DNA of 64,000 bases, taken from the NCBI GenBank assembly GCA_964385045.1, contig CAYLNM010000005.1:1-64000 (forward strand). Direction: 5' to 3'. Origin of the DNA: CAYLNM01 sp964385045. Its GTDB lineage: Bacteria; Planctomycetota; Phycisphaerae; Phycisphaerales; SM1A02. The notes below the pieces were generated by a model. The model did no database searches. It saw nothing but the letters and a program-made list of their open reading frames with translations, and was not told the DNA's origin. Shown here in pieces: positions 44,808 to 54,335 of this stretch. Made by a program: the position numbers and the translations under genes. Every line of letters starts with the position of its first letter. Position 1 is the stretch's first letter.

Positions 44808-44889
44808 CGCGCCGGCGCATTGAGATTCGCGGGGCTCGGAGGCGGGGGGCGTGCCGGAGACCGAGCCGGTCCGACGGCTCGTCAGCGGT

Positions 44890-45855
44890 TCACCGCTCGA
44901 TCACGACCCGGTCGTTGAAGGCGAGGGCGCGGCTGGTGCGGCGTGCCTCGGCCTCCTCGTCGTCCTCGTCCGACTCCTCGTCGAGGCCGGCGAACGGATC
45001 GGTCCGCTCCGAGCCATCGGTGCCGTCGATCCGGGCCCGGGCCCGATCCTCGTACGACTCGTGGACGTTCCGGCGCCGGAGCTGGTCGAGGGTCGCCTGC
45101 TGCCGGGTCCGCATCTCGGCGAGCTTGGCCTCGATCTGGCCCAGGTTGCCGATGCGGCCCATCCGCTCGAAGTGGTCGAGGGTGGCCTGCTGCTCGCGGG
45201 TCAGCTCGATGAGCCGCTCGTTGCGGGCCATGGCCTCGATCTGCTGCTCGATCTGGAGCAGCTGCGTGGTGTACGTGTCGTACTCGCCCTCGAAGCGGTC
45301 GAGGATCTCGCGGAGCGCGCTCCGCTGCTCCGCGAGCATCTCGAGCTGGAACTGGTTCTGGGCGAGACGGTCGTCGTAGGCCGACTTGACCTTGCGGATC
45401 CGCGTCGCCTCCTCGTACGCCCCGTCCAGATCGAAGGTCGAGCCCTCGAAGCGGATCGCGACGGCCCGGGCCGAACCGCGGGTGGTCGCCTCGGCCTCGG
45501 CGAGGGTCACGAGCTCCTTGAGCTGCGACAGGTCCTCGCCGGCCATCGCGGCGACGGTCTCCGAGACGGCGCTGTCCTCCTCGAGGGCGGCGATCTGCCG
45601 CTCGACCTCGGCCAGCTCGGCCTTCACCTCGGCGATGCGGTCGGGGTACTGCTCGGCCAGCCGGGAGAGCTGGCGCCGCAGGACATGCGGGTCGTCGGTG
45701 TCGGCGACGTTCTCGTCGACGATGGTGCGGGCCTGATCGCCCACGTGGGTGAAGGCCGCCTTCACCCGCTCCTTGCCGAGCACGGCGGTGGCGCCGCCGA
45801 GGGCGAGGGCGGAGATGAGGCCCCAGCGAACGATGCCACGGGTGATGCAGCACAT
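44890..45855 (-). CDS. Membrane-associated coiled-coil protein
   Basis: A 321-aa protein with an N-terminal hydrophobic segment (WGLISALALGGATAVLG) preceded by CC. Long helices follow around 50-110 (YPDRIAEVKAELAEVERQIA) and 170-260 (DRLAQNQFQLEMLAEQRSAL), with a third around 225-290. The tail (residues 285-321) is acidic (DEESDEDDEEAEARRTS). A good AGGAGAGG precedes the ATG. The layout resembles PspA-like or periplasmic coiled-coil proteins, but no family motif is seen. It is divergent from the sigma factor gene with 548 bases between. Confidence 0.72.
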   Translation of the reverse strand: MCCITRGIVRWGLISALALGGATAVLGKERVKAAFTHVGDQARTIVDENVADTDDPHVLRRQLSRLAEQYPDRIAEVKAELAEVERQIAALEEDSAVSETVAAMAGEDLSQLKELVTLAEAEATTRGSARAVAIRFEGSTFDLDGAYEEATRIRKVKSAYDDRLAQNQFQLEMLAEQRSALREILDRFEGEYDTYTTQLLQIEQQIEAMARNERLIELTREQQATLDHFERMGRIGNLGQIEAKLAEMRTRQQATLDQLRRRNVHESYEDRARARIDGTDGSERTDPFAGLDEESDEDDEEAEARRTSRALAFNDRVVIER

Positions 45856-46403
45856 GTTCTCGTCCTCTCCTGATGCAGGCTGCCCGCCGGAGGCTGCCCT
45901 GGGATTCGGGCGACCGGAGCACGCTGCTCGCGGTCGTCGCCGTCTTGTTGGGGCGGGGCGGCGGCGGCTTTCAGCTCGGGTCGCGCCGGGCGAGCGGCTT
46001 TTTGGCGACCGTCGCGGGAACGAGGTCGATCGTCGGGCATGATGCCGGGATGACCCGCACGAACACCGAGCAGATCGCATCCCGTTCGCCAGGTCCACCG
46101 GGGCCGCGACCACCGCCCTCGGCGGGCTCGCTCTCGTGGCCCGCGAAGCCGGGAACGGGACGCGGCCGACGATCGTCCTGACCGTAGTCTGCATCGTTCG
46201 GGGCGCCCGCCGCGCCCGGCCCGACGGGCCCATCGGGTGCCGCCGCGTGCCGCCGGGTGCCGCCGGGTGCCGTTCCCGCCGACGGGCTCCGGAGCCCGCC
46301 GTGCGTGCGATCGAGGATCCGGCCCCCGCCGGGCGCCGGCCGGCCCGGCTCGACTCCGCGGAGCGAAAGACCCGCCCCGCGTATCCCAACGGAAGGTGCC
46401 GTG
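45856..46403. other. Divergent intergenic region
   Basis: Between the coiled-coil gene and the sigma factor gene. No gene is seen. A GCTCG/CGAGC stem (45974-45995) is followed by TTTTT (45999-46003) on the plus strand, and a GTATCC element lies about 20 bases before the sigma-factor ATG. Promoters for both genes should be here. Confidence 0.5.
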
Positions 46404-47141
46404 ATGAACACGCTGACCACATCATTCGTCCGCCGCCTCCGGGACCGGGACGAGGCCGCCTGGTTCGAGCTCTGGGAGGTCTTCGGGCCCGTCCTGCGGG
46501 CCCAGCTCACCCGGTGGGGCCGGGGGCAGGTCGGCGTGGAGACGGTTCGCGATCTCACGCAGGAGACGCTCGCGGCCCTCTCGACCTCCATCGAGCGGTA
46601 CGACCCTGCCCGGGGGGCCCGCTTCTCGACCTGGCTGCTCGCGATCGCCCGGCACGCGCTCGGCGACGAGATCGACCGTCGCATGGCCCTCAAGCGAGGC
46701 GGCGGCAAGCGGCCCGCGGAGCTGGACGAGCGCTACATGGGTGCGGCCGCGGGGGTCGAGGCGGACGAGGAGTACGAGCGCAACGTCTTCCGGGCGAAGG
46801 TCCACGCCGCGGTCCGCAAGGTCGAGGCGGAGGCCGACTTCATGCAGTTCAGCGTCTACCGCATGCGGGTCTTCGACGGTCTGCAGGGCAAGGAGGTCGC
46901 GGTCCAGCTCGGCGTCAGCGAGCCGACGGTGAGCCGCTACCTCCAGAAGGTCCGCGGCCTGCTGCGGGCCCGGCTGGCCGAGACGATCGCGATCTACTCC
47001 TTCACCGAGGAGGAGGAGCGCGAGGCCGAGGCCGCGGGGCTCGGCGGGGACGACGCGATGTTCGACGAGGCCCTGGCCGACATCCACCACCACCAGTCGC
47101 GACTGATCGAGCAGGACGAGCTCGCGTCGCGACGCTTCTGA
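46404..47141 (+). CDS. Sigma-70 family (ECF-like) RNA polymerase sigma factor
   Basis: A 245-aa sigma factor. Region 2 includes DEAAWFELWEVFGPVLRAQL and VRDLTQETLAALSTSIERYD followed by FSTWLLAIARHALGDEIDRR (2.4-like). Region 4 is DGLQGKEVAVQLGVSEPTVS, a clear HTH, then YLQKVRGLLRARL. No region 3 is present. The C-terminal 45 residues are acidic with HHHQSRLIEQDEL. GGAAGG lies nine bases before the ATG. It is followed 65 bases later by the kinase gene, an arrangement common in planctomycete ECF groups that have a Ser/Thr kinase partner. Confidence 0.88.
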   Translation: MNTLTTSFVRRLRDRDEAAWFELWEVFGPVLRAQLTRWGRGQVGVETVRDLTQETLAALSTSIERYDPARGARFSTWLLAIARHALGDEIDRRMALKRGGGKRPAELDERYMGAAAGVEADEEYERNVFRAKVHAAVRKVEAEADFMQFSVYRMRVFDGLQGKEVAVQLGVSEPTVSRYLQKVRGLLRARLAETIAIYSFTEEEEREAEAAGLGGDDAMFDEALADIHHHQSRLIEQDELASRRF

Positions 47142-47206
47142 CGGACGCCGGCGAGGCGTCCTGCGGCCGGTCCGGTGCCGGCCGCGCGTGACCGGAGAAG
47201 GAATCG

Positions 47207-50113
47207 ATGAGCATGAGCCCGCTTCTCGTCCTGCTCGGCGTGATCGTGGTCCCCGCGCTGGCGTTCGTGCTGATCGCCTACGTGCTGATTCCGCTGGCGA
47301 AGGGCCTCGGGTGGATGATCGCCGGCACGTTCCGGAGCATCGGCTGGACCTTCGCGCACGTCTTCGAGTTCGTCGGCGGCATGGTGGGCGACACCTTCCG
47401 GCTGCTGTCCACCGTGCCCGCGATCGCCGTGCTCTCGCTGATGACGCTGGTGAGCGTCGCTCTCGGTCGGTGGTCGGCCGCTGCGCACTTCGGCCGTACC
47501 GTGCGCCGCGAGCTCGTGACCGCCGGCAGCTGTCTCTACGGCATCGGCATCCGCCGTCCGCTCAAGCTGCTCTGGCTCCACGGCCTGCTCGAGGGGCTCG
47601 AGCAGCGGGTGCCGGCGGCGATGGCGGCGGCCCCCGGACGCGACCGGCCCGCGGCCCGGCGACGGTTCGACGGCTACACCATCGTCGGCTCGCTGGCGAC
47701 CGGCGGGTCGGGGGCGAAGCTCTACATCGCCGAGCCCGACGCGGCCAAGCGGGCCCGCATCCGCGGCATGCCCGAGCAGGTCGTGATCAAGTCGTTCGCC
47801 CTCGAGGAGGGCTCGGCCCTGCCGCAGATCGTCCGCGAGTCACGGGCGCTCGAGTCGGCCAAGCGGCTCAAGGCGGTGCTCGAGCACGGGATGGATCCGG
47901 ACCGCTTCTGGTACGTCATGCCCTACTACCGGGGCGATCACCTCGGCCTCGTCACGCGCCAGCTGCACGCCGAGGCCGGCGCCGACGGTCTGGCCGGCAA
48001 GCGACTGCGGCGCGGGCTCGGCTACGTGACGGAGCTCGCCGGAACCCTGCGGTCCTATCACCGCGAGGGCCTCTGGCACAAGGACGTCAAGCCGGAGAAC
48101 GTGATCGTGGGCGACGACGGGGCCCACCTCGTCGACCTCGGACTGGTGACCCCCCTCGCGTCGGCGATGACGCTCACGACCCACGGCACCGAGTACTTTC
48201 GCGACCCCGAGCTCGTTCGGCAGGCGCTCCGCGGCGTCAAGGTGCACCAGGTCGACGGCGCGAAGTTCGACATCTTCGGCATCGGTGCCGTCCTGTACTT
48301 CGTGATCGAGAACGACTTCCCAGCCCACGGACCACTGAGCCGCTTCCGCAAGCGCAGCCCCGACGCCGTCAAGTGGATCGTGCGGCGGGCGATGGCTGAC
48401 TACCAGCACCGCTACGCGTCGGCCGAGCAGCTGATGAACGACCTGCGCGTGGTGGCGGAGGCCGACGACCCGTTCGCGGTCCGCCCGGGCGACCTGCCCT
48501 CGGTGCGGGCACGGGCGCTCGCGGAGGAGGACGAGGAGGAACGATTCGTCGACGAGCACGTCGCCGGGCCCGGGACGGCCACGGGCGCGGACACGGCGGT
48601 GGGTCGTGAGGTTGCCGACGACGACCGCTTCGAGGTGATGGCGGGCGATGCGGCCCGCCGCGCGGTCCGGGTGACGCGCGCCGCGGCCGCCGCGGCGTCC
48701 TCCCGCGTGCGGGCGGCGCGCGAACCGGGGGCCGAGAGACGCCCTCGCCTTCGCCGGCGCGGGTTCATGTCGAGCAGCTACGACGTGCTCGACGAGGTCC
48801 ATCGGACGGCCAAAGCCGCCGACGTGGCGGGCGCTGCCGTCGGGGCGCCGGGGCGCTCGGCGTGCCGCATGCGTCGCGACGCCCGCAAGGCGGCGGCGGC
48901 GACGCGCCGCCGCGCCATGAAGACCGCCCGGGCCGCGCGTCGACGGGCCCGCGCGACCGCTGCGTCGTCGGGTCGTCACGCTCGCCGGCGCGGGCCCGAG
49001 GGCGTCGTGGGCGCGGTGGTGATCACCCTCCTCGCGATCGGCGGCATCCTCTGGCTCGCGGTCTTCGAGACCGACGGTGGTGGTCACGCGGCGAGCCCGG
49101 TGGGGACCGCGCCCGCGGCTCCGGCCACGCCGGGGGCCGTGGCGCCCGTGGCCGGACCGCCGGCGGTGGCGCTGCTCGCCTCCGAGTCGATGCGGGAGGA
49201 TCCGCGGCTCGAGTCCGCCATCGCTCGCGTGACCGAGCGCCGCGAGGACCATGGCTACGAGGTCCTGCTCCTGCCCGACGCGGCCACCGAGCGGCTCCTC
49301 GCCTCGATCGGCCGATGGGAGGCCTCGGGCCGAACCGACGAGGCGGACCGGATGCTGGAGGACCAGCTCGCCGCATGGGGACTCTTCGGGGTGCTGGAGC
49401 TGGTTCCGTCGCAGCCCGGTGGTCGTCTCGTCGATCGTCTCGTTCACTCGAGCCGGCCGGACGCCCGCGAGCGGATCCCGCTGACGCGCCTGATCGACCT
49501 GCCGGACCCCGATCGACCGCTGCTGCTCGTCAACGACCACCCGCGGCTGGTCCGGCCCGACGTCGCAGCGCGGATCGATCGCGTCGTCGCGGGCCTGGTC
49601 CAGCTGGGCTGGACCGTGACCCGCGATCCGGAGGTGGAGGCCGACCTGCGGACGGTCCTCCCGATCCGCACCGACGCGGCCGAGGTCCCGATGACCCCGG
49701 TCCTCGCCGAGAAGCTCGATTCCTACGGCCTCGGGGGCGTGCTCCGCGTCATCGGCTCCCCGACCGAGGACGACGCGGTCCGTCTGCAGGTCGTCCGGCC
49801 GGATCAGGTCCGTGCCCGCACGCTGCCCGTGCCGCCGCGGTTCCCGTTCGGCTCCGAGTCGCCGGCGGGCGAGGGCTCCGGGGCCTCGACGATCGCGCCG
49901 CCGTCGGCGGCCGCCGTGCCCTCGGCCACCGCCACTGCGTCGGCCGCGTGGCGGGAGTCGCGGCCGACCGCGACGCTCACGGCCGCCCGCCGGATGGTCG
50001 AGGCTCGAGTCGCCGAGCTTGCCCACCGAATCGAGGGGGAGGTCGACCGGGAGATCGAGCTCGCCGGCGCCGGGATCGAAACGGGCGCGCAGCCTCGGCG
50101 GTGCCGCGACTGA
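47207..50113 (+). CDS. Multi-domain membrane Ser/Thr protein kinase
   Basis: A 968-aa protein. Helices lie near 6-35 and 68-90, then a cytoplasmic kinase domain near 154-445. It has a Gly loop (GSLATGGSGAKLY), VVIKSFALEEG (Lys195), HKDVKPENVIV with HKD for HRD (catalytic Asp293), and LVDLGLVTP with DLG for DFG. GTEYFRDPEL is in the activation-loop position. Then come an acidic stretch, a basic Arg/Ala-rich region (AARRRARATAASSGRHARRR), a single helix near 600-622 (VGAVVITLLAIGGILWLAVF), and an outer domain of about 340 aa with no recognised family. The kinase is probably active. It pairs with the sigma factor upstream and may regulate it by phosphorylation. Confidence 0.88.
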   Translation: MSMSPLLVLLGVIVVPALAFVLIAYVLIPLAKGLGWMIAGTFRSIGWTFAHVFEFVGGMVGDTFRLLSTVPAIAVLSLMTLVSVALGRWSAAAHFGRTVRRELVTAGSCLYGIGIRRPLKLLWLHGLLEGLEQRVPAAMAAAPGRDRPAARRRFDGYTIVGSLATGGSGAKLYIAEPDAAKRARIRGMPEQVVIKSFALEEGSALPQIVRESRALESAKRLKAVLEHGMDPDRFWYVMPYYRGDHLGLVTRQLHAEAGADGLAGKRLRRGLGYVTELAGTLRSYHREGLWHKDVKPENVIVGDDGAHLVDLGLVTPLASAMTLTTHGTEYFRDPELVRQALRGVKVHQVDGAKFDIFGIGAVLYFVIENDFPAHGPLSRFRKRSPDAVKWIVRRAMADYQHRYASAEQLMNDLRVVAEADDPFAVRPGDLPSVRARALAEEDEEERFVDEHVAGPGTATGADTAVGREVADDDRFEVMAGDAARRAVRVTRAAAAAASSRVRAAREPGAERRPRLRRRGFMSSSYDVLDEVHRTAKAADVAGAAVGAPGRSACRMRRDARKAAAATRRRAMKTARAARRRARATAASSGRHARRRGPEGVVGAVVITLLAIGGILWLAVFETDGGGHAASPVGTAPAAPATPGAVAPVAGPPAVALLASESMREDPRLESAIARVTERREDHGYEVLLLPDAATERLLASIGRWEASGRTDEADRMLEDQLAAWGLFGVLELVPSQPGGRLVDRLVHSSRPDARERIPLTRLIDLPDPDRPLLLVNDHPRLVRPDVAARIDRVVAGLVQLGWTVTRDPEVEADLRTVLPIRTDAAEVPMTPVLAEKLDSYGLGGVLRVIGSPTEDDAVRLQVVRPDQVRARTLPVPPRFPFGSESPAGEGSGASTIAPPSAAAVPSATATASAAWRESRPTATLTAARRMVEARVAELAHRIEGEVDREIELAGAGIETGAQPRRCRD

Positions 50114-50130
50114 CCACCCGCGACGCCGGG

Positions 50131-50904
50131 TCAGAATGCGAAGAGGAACTCGAAGAACTGCGTCACGATGCCCTTGCGATTGGACTCGGGCAGCTGGCCT
50201 TCGTTGCGCTTGTCGACCCGCAGGTCGTGGATCTGGTTCGAGAGGACCGTGTTGGTGGTCGTCACGTCCTCGCCGCGGCAGACGCCGGTCACCGTGATCA
50301 CCGACACCTCGTCGTCGTTCCGAACGCTGGTGCGGGCCTCGAGCACGATGTTGCCGTTGGGCAGCACCTCGACGACCTCGGCGGTGATGCGGGTCGAGAA
50401 GTCGTCCTCCCGGGCGTACTCGCCTTCACCCGTGAACTCGTTGCTCAGATCGATGCCGACCGCCGGGAGGTCCGTGGTGCGGCCGGCCATCAGCTGCAGC
50501 TGGGCGATGTCGGCGAGGGACAGTCGCGGGAACGCATCGATGGACCCGTCGAGCTCGAACTCCTTGCTCGTGTCGAGCTCCTGCGAGCTGCTGGAGCTGC
50601 TTCGCTCCTGCACGATGATCTGGACGAGATCGTGCGGGCGGAAGACTCGGGGCCGCGCCTCGTTCACCGCGAAGATGCTCAGGTCGTAGAAGAGATGCGG
50701 GTCGCGGTCCTGGCTCCGCATGGGCTGGCTCGCCACCGACTGTCCCACCAGCGTGCGACTCTGCGCCGTCGCCGCTCCGTCCACGAGGGCCGCCGGGGCG
50801 GCGACGAGCAGTGCGGTGGCGGCGATGACCCGTGGCGCGGCGAGGCCGGCGCGACGGCTGCGGGGACCGTGGGGGCGCGAAGGCGTGGCGGCGGGCGGGG
50901 CCAT
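50131..50904 (-). CDS. flgH: Flagellar L-ring protein FlgH
   Basis: FlgH forms the L ring around the flagellar rod in the outer membrane. The core (VRNDDEVSVITVTGVCRGED, NTVLSNQIHDLRVDKRNEGQ, PHDLVQIIVQERSSSSSS) is standard. The start at 50904 is chosen since it gives a signal peptide (RSRRAGLAAPRVIAATALLV) of normal length and a 257-aa protein. GTG 51111, which overlaps the flgA stop as GTGA, and ATG 51009 are alternatives that would add 69 or 35 residues. The lipobox Cys of most FlgH proteins is missing: the signal ends AATAQS. The C-terminal FLFAF is typical of outer-membrane proteins. Confidence 0.9.
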   Translation of the reverse strand: MAPPAATPSRPHGPRSRRAGLAAPRVIAATALLVAAPAALVDGAATAQSRTLVGQSVASQPMRSQDRDPHLFYDLSIFAVNEARPRVFRPHDLVQIIVQERSSSSSSQELDTSKEFELDGSIDAFPRLSLADIAQLQLMAGRTTDLPAVGIDLSNEFTGEGEYAREDDFSTRITAEVVEVLPNGNIVLEARTSVRNDDEVSVITVTGVCRGEDVTTTNTVLSNQIHDLRVDKRNEGQLPESNRKGIVTQFFEFLFAF

Positions 50905-51107
50905 GGCCGCGGCCTCGTCGGAGGCGAAGGTGGAGGCGGCGATGCGGTGCACGGTCTCGGGGGAGGCCGTGGGGCGGGGCGTGCGATCGGCGGCGGTCGA
51001 GGGCGTCATCGGTGGTCGTTCCGGGCGTTCGGGATCGAGCGTGGGGCTCTCGGAGTCGGGAAGCGACAGTCGGGAAGCGAGCGTGGGGGAAGCGGAGGTC
51101 GGCAGGC

Positions 51108-52421
51108 TCACCGCCGCCGGGCGACCCGGTCGGTGCGGACGGCGTGCACCGGCCCCAGCGGCTCCGGTGCGGCGGGCTCGACGAGTCCGGGGGCCACCAC
51201 GACGACGGTGAGCTCGCCGTCGTGACCGGGGTGGCGGACCCGGATGCGATCGCCGAGCCGGCCGTCGTCGCGGGCGATCACCGCCATGCGGAGCTGGAAC
51301 CCGTCGGCGCCGGAGCGGACCACGAGCTCGTCGCCGCGGCGGACCACCACCGGTCGCTGCACGTCGCCGGGGCCGAGCACGCGGCCGGCGGGGAGGCGGC
51401 GATCGGCCTCGAGCCCGATGACGGCGTCACGGCTCATCGCGAGCGCGGCGACCCGCGGGCTCGCCCACTCGGCCTCGGTCTCGATCATCGCCGGCTCGAT
51501 CGTCCGGCCGCGATCGATCGCCTCGGTGGTGCGGGCCCGTTCCACTCGTAGCTGCGGCTCCAGCACCACCACGCGGCCGCCCTCGACGGGGCGAACCGCG
51601 CTCGTGGTGGGCCGCGGACGGATCTCGAGGCGGACCCGGGCGTCGTCGGCCTCGTCGAGCAGGCGCAGGTGCACTGCGGTCATCGGCCGACGCAGCCAGT
51701 CGACGTCCTCCTCGCGCACCGCGATCCGGAGCCGCTCGGGCGAGACGTCCAGTGCGGTGAGCAGCCGGTGCGTGGCCGCCGCGAGCACGTCCTGACCGGG
51801 AAGGGCGACGGCGGCCGGCACCGTGCGGCGAGCCGCTCGGTCCGCGGCTCGCTCGCCCGGGCCGACCGCGGCGGGGCCCGTGATCACGTCGCCCCCGCGC
51901 TCGATTCGGATGGCACTCATCGCCACCGGCCGGTCGGCGGCCGCGTCCTCGATGCCCGGGTGCACCCGCACGTCGGTGCCGTGCACGAGCAGGCGGGCCG
52001 GGTGTCCGCCGGCGGCGGCCAGCGCCTCGCGCACGGCCCCGGTCGTGACCGTCACCGGCCCCGCCGCGTCGGCGAGCGAGGCCACCGGGACGTCGGCGAG
52101 CGGCACGAGCGAGGCGTCGAGTCGGGCGACGTCGCGGAGTCGCACGAGCTGCGCTCCCGGGGCGAGCCGAACCGCGTGGCGGAGACGGACGGTGCCGGCG
52201 AGGTGCGCGGCGCCGTCCACCGGCGAGATCGCGGGCGGGGCGGCGGCGGGCGGCACGACCGGCGCGGCCGACCAGGCCGGCCCGCCGCCGGCGAGTACGG
52301 CCGAGGTGGCGAGCATCGCGGCGAGCCGAATGCGGCCGGCTCGACCGGCTCGGCCGGCTCGGCCGGGGCGGGCGGGAACGAGGCGGTCCTGGGAAGCGAG
52401 ACGGAGCTGGATGCGATTCAT
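51108..52421 (-). CDS. flgA: Flagellar P-ring assembly protein FlgA
   Basis: FlgA is the periplasmic chaperone for P-ring assembly. The 437-aa protein is nearly twice the usual length. It has a signal (RLAAMLATSAVLAGGGPAWS) and an N-terminal half of Ala/Val-rich beta sequence (VRLRHAVRLAPGAQLVRLRD). The C-terminal SAF-type domain runs from TTEAIDRGRTIEPAMIETEA, via DAVIGLEADRRLPAGRVLGP, to VVRRGDELVVRSGADGFQLR. The start at ATG 52421 follows a Pro/Arg-rich non-coding frame. Operon: third after flgF and flgG; the stop shares GTGA with a possible flgH start. Confidence 0.88.
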   Translation of the reverse strand: MNRIQLRLASQDRLVPARPGRAGRAGRAGRIRLAAMLATSAVLAGGGPAWSAAPVVPPAAAPPAISPVDGAAHLAGTVRLRHAVRLAPGAQLVRLRDVARLDASLVPLADVPVASLADAAGPVTVTTGAVREALAAAGGHPARLLVHGTDVRVHPGIEDAAADRPVAMSAIRIERGGDVITGPAAVGPGERAADRAARRTVPAAVALPGQDVLAAATHRLLTALDVSPERLRIAVREEDVDWLRRPMTAVHLRLLDEADDARVRLEIRPRPTTSAVRPVEGGRVVVLEPQLRVERARTTEAIDRGRTIEPAMIETEAEWASPRVAALAMSRDAVIGLEADRRLPAGRVLGPGDVQRPVVVRRGDELVVRSGADGFQLRMAVIARDDGRLGDRIRVRHPGHDGELTVVVVAPGLVEPAAPEPLGPVHAVRTDRVARRR

Positions 52422-52593
52422 GGCGGGTCCGTCGGGAGGAGGCAGGGTGGGCGTCGGGGTCGAGTGGTCGCCGCGTCGGGGCCGAGGCGGCGCACGGGGC
52501 CGAGGGGCGGGAGGTCGCGCGGCGGCGGCCGGACCGGGGGCTCCCCGGGGGCGGCGGGACACGCCCGCCGTCCGCGGATCACCGCGATCGGGA

Positions 52594-53406
52594 TCAGAAG
52601 CTGCGGAGCTGGCCGGCGGTGCGGAGGACCTCGTCGGCGGCCCGGATCGACTGACTGTTCAGCTCGAACGCCCGCTGCGTGAGGATCAGGCTGACGAGCT
52701 CGTTGACCGGATTGACGTTGGAGCCTTCCAGGGAGCCGTTGCCCACCTTGCCGCGACCGTCCTCGCCGGCGGGTCCGACGTCGGGGTCGCCGCTCGCGGC
52801 GGTCGGCGCGAAGAGGTTCTCTCCGATCTGCCGCATGCCGGCGGGATTCACGAAGCTGGCGAGCTCGAGCTGGCCGACGTCCTGCGGATCCGGCTCGCCG
52901 AGGATGCGCACCTGCACGGTGCCGTCGGCGAGCACGTCGACCTTGCCGGCGTCGTCCGGGATCACGATCGGCGGCTCGATGCGCCGTCCCTGATCGGTGG
53001 CGAGCACCAGCTCGCCCTCGGAGTTCAGCGCGAAGTTCCCCGCCCGCGTGTACGCGACGCCGTCCGGGCTCATGTCCTCGGAGACCTGCACCTGGAAGAA
53101 CCCGTCGCCCTCGATGAAGAAGTCGAGGTCGCGTCCGGTCGGCTTGACCCCGCCCTGCTCGAAGTTCACCTGGGTGCCGGAGAGTCGCGTGCCGAGGCCG
53201 ACGTAGAGCCCGGTCGGTCGCTGATCGCCATTGGCATTCTCGACGCCCGGCTGGCGCCGCTCGAGGTACATCAGGTCCTGGAAGTTCGCCCGGCTCGACT
53301 TGAAGCCGTCGGTGTTGGCGTTCGCGAGGTTGTTCGCGGTCACGTCGAGCGACGTGCTCAGGGCGCTGAGTGCGGTCGAGGCGCTGTGGAGGGCGATGAT
53401 GGCCAT
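52594..53406 (-). CDS. flgG: Flagellar distal rod protein FlgG
   Basis: FlgG builds the distal rod of the flagellar basal body. The 270-aa protein is of standard length. N-terminal ALHSASTALSALSTSLDVTA and NNLANANTDGFKSSRANFQD are the conserved rod motif. EGDGFFQVQ, FALNSEGELVLATDQGRRIE, GSNVNPVNELVSLILTQRAF and ELNSQSIRAADEVLRTAGQL (C-terminal coiled coil) are also present. It is preceded by 161 bases carrying a GTCGAG repeat array. Confidence 0.97.
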   Translation of the reverse strand: MAIIALHSASTALSALSTSLDVTANNLANANTDGFKSSRANFQDLMYLERRQPGVENANGDQRPTGLYVGLGTRLSGTQVNFEQGGVKPTGRDLDFFIEGDGFFQVQVSEDMSPDGVAYTRAGNFALNSEGELVLATDQGRRIEPPIVIPDDAGKVDVLADGTVQVRILGEPDPQDVGQLELASFVNPAGMRQIGENLFAPTAASGDPDVGPAGEDGRGKVGNGSLEGSNVNPVNELVSLILTQRAFELNSQSIRAADEVLRTAGQLRSF

Positions 53407-53484
53407 CGGGGAGCTCCGGGGAGGGCCGCGGGGCAGAAGGATGCCGGGGGCCGGGGCGGGTGCGAGTTCGAGGGCGAGGCTGCA

Positions 53485-53536
53485 GGCGAGGTCGAGGTCG
53501 AGGTCGAGGTCGAGGTGGGTTCGAGGTGGGTTCGAC
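53485..53536. repeat. GTCGAG hexamer array and 11-bp pair
   Basis: At least four GTCGAG units (53491-53514) are followed by two 11-bp units GTGGGTTCGAG/C (53515-53536), in the flgF-flgG intergenic region. Confidence 0.75.
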
Positions 53537-53567
53537 CGCGGGGGCGGGAACGACGCCGGTCCCGTGG

Positions 53568-54335
53568 TCAGACGCGGCCGAGGACGTTGATCGCCTGGCC
53601 GGACAGGTAGTCGTGGAACTGCATCATGCGAATGTTGCCGTTGGCGGCCTTCGCGGCGGCCATCAGGCTGTTCATCGTGGAGATGGGGTCGACGGCACTG
53701 GACTCGACCATCGACTGCCGGACGGCTCCGTCGGCCGCGCCGGGCTCGAGCAGAGCGCCGGGCCGCAGGCGGAGCATGCCGTCGCCGACCTTCTCGAGGT
53801 CGCCCGCGCCGGCCACGCCGACGAGCCTCAGCCGGGCGACCACGTCGCCGTCCTGGCGGATCGCGCCCGACTCGTCGACCTGCGTCTCGAGCGACGGATC
53901 GAGCCGGATCGAGGCGCCGTTCTCGTCGAGCACCGGACGGCCGCTCGCCGCGGTCACGAGTTGTCCGGCCGCGTCGAGCGTGAAGCGACCGTCACGGGTC
54001 ATGATCGGGTCCTCGGGGCCGGCGCCGCCCTCGAGGACGAAGAACCCGTCGCCCTCGATCGCGAGGTCGAGGGGGCCGGTGCCGCGGATGAGCTCGCCCT
54101 GCCGCAGCGCCGGCCGCGGCTCGGCCGACTGGACGACGCCGCCGAGCCGCTCGAGCATGTCCTTCGGGGGCGTGGCGTGGCCGTCGAGCACGCGCTCGGC
54201 CGGGAGCTGGAGCGTGGCGACCGCGTCGGGCTTGAAGCCCACGGTGTTCATGTTGGCGAGGTTGTTCGCCAGGACGTCCTGCCGGTACATGCTGGTCAGC
54301 GCACCGGCGGCGGCGAGGTGGAGTCCGTACTTCAT
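53568..54335 (-). CDS. flgF: Flagellar proximal rod protein FlgF
   Basis: A 255-aa FlgF/FlgG-type rod protein. N-terminal MYRQDVLANNLANMNTVGFK is the rod motif. EGDGFFVLEGG, RDGRFTLDAAGQLVTAASGR and C-terminal VDPISTMNSLMAAAKAANG are family-typical. I call it FlgF because it precedes FlgG and is shorter. The start ATG overlaps the TGA of a 118-aa ORF (ATGA), so it is translationally coupled to it. It lies in the sigma-54 driven operon. Confidence 0.9.
   Translation of the reverse strand: MKYGLHLAAAGALTSMYRQDVLANNLANMNTVGFKPDAVATLQLPAERVLDGHATPPKDMLERLGGVVQSAEPRPALRQGELIRGTGPLDLAIEGDGFFVLEGGAGPEDPIMTRDGRFTLDAAGQLVTAASGRPVLDENGASIRLDPSLETQVDESGAIRQDGDVVARLRLVGVAGAGDLEKVGDGMLRLRPGALLEPGAADGAVRQSMVESSAVDPISTMNSLMAAAKAANGNIRMMQFHDYLSGQAINVLGRV

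Noticed and set aside
45974..46003. GCTCG/CGAGC stem with T5, plus strand
   Set aside because: No plus-strand gene ends upstream of it and the stem is only five bp; kept only as a note in the intergenic entry.
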